In this document: positions 8,708 to 16,522 of the stretch, one piece after another
Layout of the letters: the number at the start of each line of letters is the position of its first letter
Numbering within the stretch: position 1 is the stretch's first letter
Source of the DNA: Rhizobium sp. 18055
GTDB lineage: Bacteria; Pseudomonadota; Alphaproteobacteria; Rhizobiales; Rhizobiaceae
Assembly (NCBI RefSeq): GCF_902706285.1
Contig: NZ_CACSKD010000016.1
Location: 62,001 to 126,000, forward strand
Direction: 5' to 3'
DNA length: 64,000 bases
The notes under the pieces: model-generated
What the model was told of the DNA's origin: nothing
The model's database searches: none
The model's input: the letters and a program-made list of their open reading frames with translations, nothing else
Program-made: the position numbers and the translations under genes

Positions 8708-9124
8708 TTAAAGGGGATGGGTGTCGGGAGTGATGAGGTCGAGCGAGGGGAAGTAGGAGCGATAGCCCTTCGGGTCTCGCGTCAGCACGGTATAGCCACG
8801 GATGGCGGCATGGGCGCCGATCAGGAAATCGGGCAGGATGCTCTCGCGGCCACCGCCCGATTTGCGATAGATCCGGAAGGCTGCGGCGGCTGCAAAAGCG
8901 GCCGGCCACGGGAGGTTCTCGCGGCGGAATTCGTTCTGCGGCAGAAGGCGATCGACCTCGTCCATGTCGCGATAGCGCACCGAGAATTCCGCATAGATGA
9001 TCGGGTTGATGAGCACAGGGCCATTCCTGAAGGCCTCCATGGCGCGCTGGCGTGACCAGTCGTGCCAGTCGGAAGTCGGGATCGACAGATCGACCAGAAT
9101 ATTGGTGTCAATCAAGGTCGGCAT
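8708..9124 (-). CDS. PIN-domain (VapC-type) toxin, module 1, between ruvC and ruvA
   Basis: Predicted PIN ribonuclease of 138 residues. It begins MPTLIDTNILVDLS (Asp6), has the central Glu in NPIIYAEFSV, and carries acidic residues in ILPDFLIGAHAAIRGYTVL and the following TRDPKGYRSYFP. The start ATG shares one base with the antitoxin stop (TGATG). It ends 23 bp before ruvA. The sequence differs strongly from the other PIN toxin 1.4 kb away, so the two modules are not recent duplicates of each other. Confidence 0.88.
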   Translation of the reverse strand: MPTLIDTNILVDLSIPTSDWHDWSRQRAMEAFRNGPVLINPIIYAEFSVRYRDMDEVDRLLPQNEFRRENLPWPAAFAAAAAFRIYRKSGGGRESILPDFLIGAHAAIRGYTVLTRDPKGYRSYFPSLDLITPDTHPL

Positions 9125-9375
9125 CAGCGGTCCCGCGTCATCGACATCAGCGCTTCCGCATCCACATCCTGGTCGCCGGTGCCTTCGAGCCTGTCGAGTG
9201 CGCTCATGAAGCGGTGGAGGCGGCCTCGGTCTTCCAGTTCCTGCTTGCCGTTCTTCGGCGCGAGCACCAGTTTTCCGCCTTCGACAGAGAAGATCACTTC
9301 GCTGTTCAGTTCGATGCCTGCGAGTTCTCGCAGGTCGCGGGGAATGGTGACTTGGCCCTTCGACGTAACGCGCAT
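9124..9375 (-). CDS. AbrB-type antitoxin (VapB-like), module 1
   Basis: Antitoxin of 83 residues with an AbrB hairpin (MRVTSKGQVTIPRDLREL, then VIFSVEGGKLVLAPK) and an acidic, Asp/Glu-rich tail for toxin binding. Its stop overlaps the PIN-toxin start by one base. The 60-bp gap to ruvC holds an imperfect inverted repeat (9393-9415). Shares only the fold with the second antitoxin in the ruvA-ruvB gap. Confidence 0.86.
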   Translation of the reverse strand: MRVTSKGQVTIPRDLRELAGIELNSEVIFSVEGGKLVLAPKNGKQELEDRGRLHRFMSALDRLEGTGDQDVDAEALMSMTRDR

Positions 9376-9392
9376 CGGCTTGCTCCAGTGTT

Positions 9393-9415
9393 GCGGTAAG
9401 AATAATCATTACTGC
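9393..9415. promoter_or_regulatory. Imperfect inverted repeat, possible operator of TA module 1
   Basis: GCGGTAA and TTACTGC pair at 6 of 7 positions around a 9-bp AT-rich centre, 18 bp upstream of the antitoxin start. It is weaker than the repeat before module 2 and could be chance. Confidence 0.3.
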
Positions 9416-9435
9416 ATGAACAAGTCAAGAACAAA

Positions 9436-9948
9436 CTACCCGGCCAGCGCTGCCATGCGCATGCGGTTGCTGCCGCGGTTGTGGGCGTGGCAGATGGCGA
9501 TGGCCAGTGCGTCGGCGGCGTCGTCGCCCTTGAATTCGGACTTCGGCATCAGGATTTTCAGCATCATGTGGATCTGCTTCTTCTCGCCGTGGCCGACGCC
9601 GATGACAGCTTTCTTGACGGCGTTCGGCGCATATTCGGCGACCTGAAGGCCTGCGCGGGCAGGCACCAGCATGGCGATGCCGCGGGCCTGGCCAAGTTTC
9701 AGCGTTGCCACCGCGTCCTTGTTGACGAAGGTCTGCTCGACGGCTGCCTCATCCGGCTGGTAGCTATGCACCACTTCCGCCAGGCCATCATGCAACTGGC
9801 AGAGGCGCGAGGCGAGGTCCATGTCGCCATCTGACGTGACGGTGCCGGAGGCGACGAAGCGGAGCGAATTGCCCAGGGTTTCGATCACGCCCCAGCCGGT
9901 GCGGCGCAGCCCGGGGTCAATGCCGATGATACGAATCGCGTTTTGCAT
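9436..9948 (-). CDS. ruvC: Crossover junction endodeoxyribonuclease RuvC
   Basis: Homodimeric resolvase that cuts Holliday junctions symmetrically; 170 residues, usual length. The RNase H-like active site is visible: Asp in IIGIDPGLRRTGWG, Glu in DEAAVEQTFVNKDAVATL, and the C-terminal pair in FKGDDAADALAIAICHAH. It is the first gene of the interrupted ruvC-(TA)-ruvA-(TA)-ruvB series, and a LexA-like box lies 44-58 bp upstream. Confidence 0.97.
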   Translation of the reverse strand: MQNAIRIIGIDPGLRRTGWGVIETLGNSLRFVASGTVTSDGDMDLASRLCQLHDGLAEVVHSYQPDEAAVEQTFVNKDAVATLKLGQARGIAMLVPARAGLQVAEYAPNAVKKAVIGVGHGEKKQIHMMLKILMPKSEFKGDDAADALAIAICHAHNRGSNRMRMAALAG

Positions 9949-9991
9949 GCTTCACCCTATTGCAGATGCAGAATAACTGCCATCGATAAGT

Positions 9992-10006
9992 GAACAAAAC
10001 AAAAAC
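9992..10006 (-). promoter_or_regulatory. Near-consensus alphaproteobacterial LexA (SOS) box upstream of ruvC
   Basis: On the minus strand the bases read GTTT-N7-GTTC, one mismatch from the alphaproteobacterial LexA consensus GTTC-N7-GTTC. ruvCAB belongs to the known SOS regulon in this class (family knowledge). Position, just upstream of ruvC, is right; function is inference. Confidence 0.4.
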
Positions 10007-10192
10007 ATCCCGCTGTTTTTGATGCGCGGCGTTTACGTGAATTTAAATTCCGTTGGTAACTTATGATCCCCAAGATGTGAGAGGAGCCAGCTTTTCGGAG
10101 TGAAGGCTCCCCGTGTTCTGTGTTCAGGCTCACCGAAGGGGCGTGCGAGCGTCCGGCCGGTATGAGCCTTTCGGGAAGGGGTTCGATTTTTC

Positions 10193-12508
10193 ATGACCAA
10201 ACTGTTTCAGTCGCTGTCCTTCAAGGTCATCGCGACATTCATTCTGCTGACTGCGCTGTCGATTGCAGTGATCAACAGTCTCGCCTATTTCGCCAGCAGC
10301 CGTATCTCCGCCGATCAGGCGCTGAAGGCCAAGGAGAGCGTGCTGATCTTTCGCGGCGACATGCTGCACGACCAGCTGGCACAGCTGGAAAACCAGGCGA
10401 ATTCGATTGCGCGCATCGAAGCGCTGCAGATGTCGATCACCAGCCTGAAGAGCGGCTGGAAGACTATCGAGAAGACCTCCGGCGATGCCCGGGCCGAGCT
10501 GAAGAAGGTGTTCATCACCAACAATCCGAACCCGGCCGGCGAGCGCGAAAAGCTGGCGAAGCCGGATGCGCCGAGCGGCTTTTACTACTCCAACCATGAG
10601 AAGACCCAAAGCGAGGTCGCACGCGATCTGGAGAACACGCCGTTCAGCGATCTGCTGATCGCCGATCTCGATGGCTTCGTGCTCTATTCCTACAAGAAGA
10701 ACGATGATTTCGCCGAGAACCTGAAGACCGACGCCTGGAAGTCAACCGGGGCCGGCATAGCCTTTGCGAAAGCTATCGAGAACACCGCCAAGGCAACGGA
10801 CGATGCAGCGCCTGCCGGGTTCTCAGGCCTGCGCGTCGATGCGACAAGCGGTGCATCGGCGATCTTCTACGCGGTGCCGATCGTCAAGCTCGGCCAGCCG
10901 AAGGGCGTCATGCTGTTCAAGGTGCGGGACGATATCTTCGCCGGTATCCTCTCCAAGGGCATCGTTTCCGGCAGCACGGCGCAGGCGGCGATCGTCTCCG
11001 ACGACGGTTCCGCCATCACCGTCAATGGTGCGGGCCAGCTTGCGACGCTCGACACGGCACCTTTCACCTTCCTCAAGGATGCGTTCTCGAGTGCCGGCAT
11101 GTCGGTCGATGACTTCAGCCGTGCCGATGGCGCCGCGCGGGCCTATGTCAGGAGCGTCGATTATCAGGGTGATCGCTATCTTCTGGTCGAGAGCGTGCGT
11201 CTCAGCGAGATCAATGCCGGCTCGCTGGAGATCGCGACGTTGCTGACGATGATCGGCTGCGTCGTGCTCGTGGTCATGGCGATCGCGACCTTGATGATCA
11301 CCAGGCTGTTGTTCGCACCGCTTGCCAGGCTTGCCGGCGTGACCCGGGATGTGGCCGATGGCAATCTTCAGGTCGAGATCGGCAGCCAGAACCGTGGCGA
11401 CGAGATCGGCACCATGGCCAAGGCCCTGGCGCGCTTCCAGACATCACTGATCGAAAGCCGCGAACTCGAAGCCGCCAGCAGCGAGACACGGGCGCGCGCC
11501 GATCGCGACCGCCAGCAGCACATGGCCGAGCGCGAAGCGGAGGCGAAAACCTTGCAGGAGGTGGTGGAAGCCATCGACGAGGGCCTGCTGCATCTGGCCG
11601 ACGGCGATCTCGCCTACCAGATCGACCGCCGCTTCCCGAACGAACTCGAGGGCCTGCGCGTCAACTTCAACCAGGCGCTGGCAGCGCTCAGCGGGACGAT
11701 GACGGCGATCGGCGGAAACTCGATGGCGGTTCGCGCCGGCTCGGAAGAAATGCGCACCGGCGCCGACGAACTCGCCGGCCGCACCGAGCGGCAGGCAGCG
11801 TCGATTACAGAGACGGCAAGCGCCATCGCTGCGATCACCCAGTCGGTCCGCTCGCAGATCGAGCGTGCCGAAGAGGCCGAGCGGATTGCCCGCGACGCCA
11901 AGCGCGAGACGACCGGCTCCGGCCAGATCATGCGCGAGACGATCGCGGCGATGGAGGCGATCCAGGCCTCGTCGCGGCAGATCAACTCGATCATCTCCGT
12001 CATCGATTCCATCGCCTTCCAGACCAATCTGCTGGCGCTCAATGCCGGCGTCGAGGCGGCGCGTGCGGGCGAGGCGGGCAAGGGCTTTGCGGTGGTTGCG
12101 ATGGAGGTGCGTGAACTTGCCCAGCGGTCGTCGAGTGCTGCCAAGGAAATCGGCAACCTGCTGCAGAAATCCACCCATGAGGTGGAAGCAGGCGTTTCGC
12201 TGGTGGAGCGGGCAGGCGTCGCGCTCACCGGCATCGGCGATCATGTCGAGGCGATCAACGGCCGGATCAGCGACATCATGGAGAGCACGCGCGAAGAAGC
12301 CGACACGCTGCGGCAGATCAACACCGCAGTGGCTGAACTCGATACAATGACGCAGCAGAATGCCGCCATGGTCGAGGAAAGCACCGCCGCCATCCACCTG
12401 CTGGCGACCGAGGCGGTGGAGATGGACCGGCAGCTTGCCAACTTCACCCTGGCGCAAAGCGAGCACCAGCACAGCGCCGAAGTGCACGTTCTCCGGCACC
12501 GGAGATAG
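10193..12508 (+). CDS. Methyl-accepting chemotaxis protein
   Basis: Membrane chemoreceptor of 771 residues. Helix 1 lies near residues 8-30. A ~310-residue periplasmic sensing domain (cache-like, not closely identified) follows, then helix 2 near 345-368 and a HAMP domain (LARLAGVTRDVADGNLQVEI). A long helical signalling domain carries the conserved hairpin tip TNLLALNAGVEAARAGEAGK near residue 610, where it contacts CheA/CheW. There is no C-terminal CheR-docking pentapeptide. The upstream gap 9949-10192 is shared with divergent ruvC and includes a short GGAGCC/GGCTCC inverted repeat (10083-10110). Ligand unknown. Confidence 0.95.
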   Translation: MTKLFQSLSFKVIATFILLTALSIAVINSLAYFASSRISADQALKAKESVLIFRGDMLHDQLAQLENQANSIARIEALQMSITSLKSGWKTIEKTSGDARAELKKVFITNNPNPAGEREKLAKPDAPSGFYYSNHEKTQSEVARDLENTPFSDLLIADLDGFVLYSYKKNDDFAENLKTDAWKSTGAGIAFAKAIENTAKATDDAAPAGFSGLRVDATSGASAIFYAVPIVKLGQPKGVMLFKVRDDIFAGILSKGIVSGSTAQAAIVSDDGSAITVNGAGQLATLDTAPFTFLKDAFSSAGMSVDDFSRADGAARAYVRSVDYQGDRYLLVESVRLSEINAGSLEIATLLTMIGCVVLVVMAIATLMITRLLFAPLARLAGVTRDVADGNLQVEIGSQNRGDEIGTMAKALARFQTSLIESRELEAASSETRARADRDRQQHMAEREAEAKTLQEVVEAIDEGLLHLADGDLAYQIDRRFPNELEGLRVNFNQALAALSGTMTAIGGNSMAVRAGSEEMRTGADELAGRTERQAASITETASAIAAITQSVRSQIERAEEAERIARDAKRETTGSGQIMRETIAAMEAIQASSRQINSIISVIDSIAFQTNLLALNAGVEAARAGEAGKGFAVVAMEVRELAQRSSSAAKEIGNLLQKSTHEVEAGVSLVERAGVALTGIGDHVEAINGRISDIMESTREEADTLRQINTAVAELDTMTQQNAAMVEESTAAIHLLATEAVEMDRQLANFTLAQSEHQHSAEVHVLRHRR

Positions 12509-12564
12509 GATGCGGGTAGGGCCCCTCCGCCGACGGCAGGGCCAACCAAGCAGCCTGACCGGTG

Positions 12565-13161
12565 TCAGAGCATCGACGCGCCGGTCAGTCTCGGCACCGA
12601 CACCGTGCGAAAGCGGGTGAAGGCCTGACGGTCGTCGGTTGCCTTCATCCGGATCAATGCACCTTCATAGGCATCGACCAGACCGGCGGCGAGATCGGCG
12701 ACATTGCTGCCGGCTGCGATCTCGCCTGCGTCCTTCGCCAAAGCCAGCAATTGTCGAAGGCTGGTTTCCCAGGCCTGAAACGATGCCGACAACCTGTCGC
12801 GAATGGCGGGATTGCGTGCGGTGATCGTCTGGGCCAGCACGCCGTAAAGGCAGCCACCGGACGGGTGCTGATCGACCAGTTCCCGCTCCAGGGTTTCGAG
12901 ATAGACATCGAGCCTTGCAAGCGGGCTATGTCCGGTGTCGCCGAAGATCGTCTCGCGCAGCGTGCGATAATGCTCCTCATAGGCGTCGATGATGGCAATG
13001 ACGTAGTCATCCTTGCTCCTGAAGAAGTGGTAGAACGAGCCTTTCGGAACCTTCACGGATGCCAGGATCGGCCCGATGCCAATGCCCTCGTAGCCATGGG
13101 CAAGCATCTGCCGGATGCCCTCGGAAACAAGTTTCTCGCGTGTCGCAGATTGGCCAGCCAT
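12565..13161 (-). CDS. TetR/AcrR-family transcriptional regulator
   Basis: Repressor-type protein of 198 residues. The N-terminal helix-turn-helix (ASVKVPKGSFYHFFRSKDDY) is typical TetR; the C-terminal ligand domain contains HPSGGCLYGVLAQ, a Cys-containing stretch seen in the NemR/YxaF-like group (tentative). It is divergent from the EamA transporter, and a palindrome lies 3 bp from its start codon, so it probably represses itself and the transporter. Effector unknown. Confidence 0.9.
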   Translation of the reverse strand: MAGQSATREKLVSEGIRQMLAHGYEGIGIGPILASVKVPKGSFYHFFRSKDDYVIAIIDAYEEHYRTLRETIFGDTGHSPLARLDVYLETLERELVDQHPSGGCLYGVLAQTITARNPAIRDRLSASFQAWETSLRQLLALAKDAGEIAAGSNVADLAAGLVDAYEGALIRMKATDDRQAFTRFRTVSVPRLTGASML

Positions 13162-13163
13162 TT

Positions 13164-13183
13164 CTAGACGACTGGTCTACTAG
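13164..13183. promoter_or_regulatory. TetR-type operator between the regulator and EamA genes
   Basis: TAGAC-GACTG-GTCTA (13165-13179) is a perfect 5-bp inverted repeat with a 5-bp spacer, bordered by CTAG on both sides (13164-13167 and 13180-13183). It sits in the divergent gap next to the TetR start codon. Its presence here argues that the transporter starts at ATG 13220 and not at the in-frame TTG at 13184. Confidence 0.6.
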
Positions 13184-13219
13184 TTGGGTGTGGCATGGAG
13201 CCTCCTTGGTGATGTTGCG

Positions 13220-14101
13220 ATGAAACTAGCATCCAATCGATTGTTTGGCATCACACTCGTTGCCGCTTCCGCCGTTCTCTGGAGCACGGCCGGGCTGTTC
13301 GTGCGGATGGCCGATCTCGATATCTGGTCGATCGTCGGCTGGCGGTCTGCCTTTTCCGCCGTCACTCTCGGCCTGTTCATGCTGATCCGCAACCGCGTCG
13401 AACGCGGCAGCGCTTCGCGAAGCTTCGGCTGGCCGGGCGTCGGGGCCTGCGCCGTTTCGGTGATCGCGGCGATTTCCTATATCGCGGCTTTGCAGTGGAC
13501 ATCGGTCGCCAATGTCATGACGATCTATGCAGCCCTGCCTTTCCTCGCCACGGCGATCGCCTTCCTGTGGTTTGGCGAGCGTGTGACGATGCGTTTCATC
13601 GTCGCCGGGCTGCTGGCCTTTTGCGGCATTGCGGTCACTGTCGGTGCTGCCGTCACCGCGCGCGACCTGCTCGGGCTTGTCGCGGCCTTTGCGATGACTG
13701 CGGGTTTCGCCTCGCAACTGGTCATTGCCAAGCGTTATCCATCGATGGACACGACGCTGATGACCGCCTGCGGTGCGGCCGCATGCGTGGTGATTGCCCT
13801 GCCATTCATGCAGCACAGCATTCCCGCACCGATGCAGCTGCTTGCCTGCGCGCTCTACGGAATCCTGACGACGGGTATCGCCTATGTTCTGGTGCTGATG
13901 GGCTCGCGGCTGATCGGCTCGGGCGAGGCCGGGTTCATCTCGCTGCTCGATGTGGTGCTCGGCCCGTTCTGGGTGTGGCTGTTCTACGACGAACAGATCA
14001 GCCTGCCGGTCTTTGCCGGCGGCGGCATCGTTCTGTTCTCGGTGGTATGGTATCTCTCGGGGGCAGGGTTCAAGCCCACCGCAAGGCTGCCGGCGACTTA
14101 G
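13220..14101 (+). CDS. EamA/DMT-family transporter
   Basis: Drug/metabolite-superfamily permease of 293 residues with ten predicted membrane helices in two EamA repeats (for example TLVAASAVLWSTAGLFVRM and AFAMTAGFASQLVIA). It ends with a short cytoplasmic tail. ATG 13220 was chosen because the palindromic operator lies just upstream. It is divergent from the TetR gene, so export of a toxic compound sensed by that regulator is plausible (inference). Confidence 0.88.
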   Translation: MKLASNRLFGITLVAASAVLWSTAGLFVRMADLDIWSIVGWRSAFSAVTLGLFMLIRNRVERGSASRSFGWPGVGACAVSVIAAISYIAALQWTSVANVMTIYAALPFLATAIAFLWFGERVTMRFIVAGLLAFCGIAVTVGAAVTARDLLGLVAAFAMTAGFASQLVIAKRYPSMDTTLMTACGAAACVVIALPFMQHSIPAPMQLLACALYGILTTGIAYVLVLMGSRLIGSGEAGFISLLDVVLGPFWVWLFYDEQISLPVFAGGGIVLFSVVWYLSGAGFKPTARLPAT

Positions 14102-14201
14102 GGGGGAGCTTACACAGTTGTATCAGTAGTGATCGACGGGTTACTGTCTTGGACGACTGAACCGCAATGTGCGGCGCTTTTCTTCGACAACAATTTTAGG
14201 C

Positions 14202-15092
14202 ATGACCGTGACTGCCATCGACCGCAAGAACTTTCTCGAATTTCACCAGCTGCCAGCCTCTGTCGCGCTCGATCTGATCGACCGCGCCGGTGTGCTTGCG
14301 GATGCCTGGGCGCAGCGGCGGATGCCGCAGGCTCTGGCGGGCAAGCACGTCGCATTGATTGCCGACGACAGCGGATGGCGAAATACGACTGCCTTCGATC
14401 TTGGGATACAGGCCATGGGCGGCATCTGCGTTCATGCGCCGATCAATTTCAACGTCCGCGAGGCAACCAGCGATCTGGCAGGCTATCTCGACAACTGGTT
14501 CGATGTGATGGTCATCAGGACGAAGGAACTCGATGCGCTCAAGGCCCTGTCTGCCGCAGCCGATGCCGCCGTCATCAACGCGCGCACCCAGTCCAACCAT
14601 CCTTGCGAAACGCTCGGCGATCTCGCCTACATCAATCGGAAAAGAGGCGGCATCGGTCGGCTGAAGGTGGTCGGCGTGGCGCCAGATGCCAATATCCTGC
14701 GATCCTGGGTCGAGGCCTCCATCTCGCTGCCTCTTGATGTGGTGCAGGTCTATCCCGAGACATGGCATGTGCGCGACGCCGCACTGCTCAATGCCGATTT
14801 GCGGGCCAATTTCCGGGTGAGTACCGATATGGCGGAGCTATCGGACGCTGATGTCATCATTACCGATAGCTGGCCGGACGAGGCCAGCGCACAGCAGATG
14901 AGCGGATATCGGATCTCGGCATCCGAGCTGGACGGCGATCGCGACGACCTGATCTTCCTGCCGTGCCCGCCTGTTTCGAGAGGGCAGGAAGTGACCACCG
15001 ACGCCATGAACCACGCGGCGTGTCAAAGCCGGCAGGCGAAGGCGTTCTTGCTGCATGCGCAGAATGCCCTGTTGGAATGGATCGTCAGCTAA
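14202..15092 (+). CDS. Aspartate/ornithine carbamoyltransferase-like protein with altered active site
   Basis: A 296-residue protein with both halves of the ATCase/OTCase fold. The substrate-side motifs HPCETLGDLAYI and LPCPPVSRGQEVT are recognisable (family forms HPxQxLxDL and xLPPxxRGxEV). The carbamoyl-phosphate loop, normally SxRTRxSF, reads DDSGWRNTTAFD, so the canonical Arg-Thr-Arg series is changed. It is probably not the housekeeping argF/argI or pyrB enzyme; substrate unknown. No arginine or pyrimidine genes are nearby, and an NAD-dependent epimerase follows 85 bp downstream. The ATG at 14202 was chosen over an in-frame GTG at 14169. Confidence 0.75.
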   Translation: MTVTAIDRKNFLEFHQLPASVALDLIDRAGVLADAWAQRRMPQALAGKHVALIADDSGWRNTTAFDLGIQAMGGICVHAPINFNVREATSDLAGYLDNWFDVMVIRTKELDALKALSAAADAAVINARTQSNHPCETLGDLAYINRKRGGIGRLKVVGVAPDANILRSWVEASISLPLDVVQVYPETWHVRDAALLNADLRANFRVSTDMAELSDADVIITDSWPDEASAQQMSGYRISASELDGDRDDLIFLPCPPVSRGQEVTTDAMNHAACQSRQAKAFLLHAQNALLEWIVS

Positions 15093-15177
15093 CGCTTTCG
15101 TTATGGTGCTGTATCGGCTTTCGCAGCATTGACCGGCCTGCCGTTCAGACTGCCAGCGCGAGAACAAGGAGGGCCCA

Positions 15178-16215
15178 ATGCCAAGGCATGCTTTCATCAT
15201 CGGCGGTACCGGGCAGATCGGTCGGGCAGTTGCTTCGGAGCTTCTCGATCGCGGGTGGACGGTAACTCTGTCGTCCCGTGGCATGCGGCCTGGCGCTGCC
15301 GGTCTGGTCGCGCGCGGGGCAAGGATGGTTGTGCTGGATCGGGAGGAGCCTGGGGCCTTGGTGACGGCCTTGTCGGGCGGGGCCGACGCGGTGATCGATA
15401 CGGTTGCGTATGGGAAAGCGCATGCGGATCAGTTACTTGAAGCCGAGAGCGACGTGGGTGCCTTCGTCGTGATCTCGTCATCGAGCGTCTATCGCGATTA
15501 TGCCGGGCGGACACTCGATGAGGCGGCGAAGGGCGGGTTTCCTGATTTTCCAGCGCCGATCAGGGAAACGCAGCCGACCGTCGAGCCCGGCCCGCAAACC
15601 TATTCAACCAGCAAGGTTGCACTCGAACGCCGCCTGCTGGAGGGCGCCACCAGGCCTGTCATCGTCTTGCGACCAGGCGCCATCCATGGTCCCTATTCGA
15701 CCCATCCGCGCGAATGGTGGTTCGTTAAGCGGATGCTCGACAGGCGTCCGGTGATACCGTTGACCCACCGGGGGCAAAGCCGATTTCATACGACAGCGGT
15801 TGCCAATATCGCTCGATTGACCGGCATCGTTGTCGATCGCCCGCAGACGCATATCCTGAATATTGCTGACCCGGTCGCCCATACGGTTTTCGAGATTGGC
15901 GGCCTGATCGCGGGGCATCTCGGTTACGCGGGGAGGATATTGCCGATCGGTCTTCCTGAGCATGTCGCGGACGCGTCGATTGGCTGGTCTCCCTGGTCGG
16001 TGCCGGCGCCGTTTACGCTCGACACAGAGGCTGCAACCGCCTTGGGCTATCAAGCGGCAGCACGCTATGAGGATTGTGTCGCGGCGACCTGCAATTGGCT
16101 GGTGAGTGAAAGCAATGGCGACTGGAAGAAGGCGTTTCCGATCCTTGCTGCCTACCCGAATGATGCTTTCGACTATCTGGCCGAGGATGCGTTTTTGTCG
16201 GGCAGGGCGGCCTGA
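15178..16215 (+). CDS. NAD-dependent epimerase/dehydratase-family protein
   Basis: Extended short-chain dehydrogenase of 345 residues. The N-terminal nucleotide-binding motif is HAFIIGGTGQIGRAVAS (GxxGxxG), the Ser of the triad is in VVISSSSVYRDYAG, and the expected YxxxK is seen as TYSTSKVALE. A strong GGAGGG ribosome-binding site precedes the ATG. The substrate is probably a nucleotide sugar or isoflavone-reductase-like compound, but nothing here fixes it. It follows the carbamoyltransferase-like gene on the same strand and could be co-transcribed with it. Confidence 0.82.
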   Translation: MPRHAFIIGGTGQIGRAVASELLDRGWTVTLSSRGMRPGAAGLVARGARMVVLDREEPGALVTALSGGADAVIDTVAYGKAHADQLLEAESDVGAFVVISSSSVYRDYAGRTLDEAAKGGFPDFPAPIRETQPTVEPGPQTYSTSKVALERRLLEGATRPVIVLRPGAIHGPYSTHPREWWFVKRMLDRRPVIPLTHRGQSRFHTTAVANIARLTGIVVDRPQTHILNIADPVAHTVFEIGGLIAGHLGYAGRILPIGLPEHVADASIGWSPWSVPAPFTLDTEAATALGYQAAARYEDCVAATCNWLVSESNGDWKKAFPILAAYPNDAFDYLAEDAFLSGRAA

Positions 16216-16522
16216 GGGGACCTCCATTCGACGTCGGCGGCGACGCCGTGGACAGTCCACCAACGAAAATGACACTTGCCGCATAAAGCCGTCTGGCGTA
16301 AATGACGATTATCGCGAAAAGCGACTGCTTACCTTGATCCGCTCAGTGGCGGAGTAAACAGGTGGACGAATTGTCGTCCAGGCGGTCAAGCACACGCCAT
16401 CCCTGCGCTTTTGCGCGCGGATCGGCCAGCGTTTCCCAGAATGAACCGCCTGCACGTCAGGCCCAATCGTACGCCATCGGCGCCGAGCGGCGCTTGCATG
16501 CTTGCGTCGTCAGGACCACGCC
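16216..16522. other. Intergenic region without a recognised gene
   Basis: About 300 bp between the epimerase and the MFS pump. I see no credible reading frame with a ribosome-binding site and no strong terminator; it presumably holds the promoter of the MFS gene. Confidence 0.5.
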
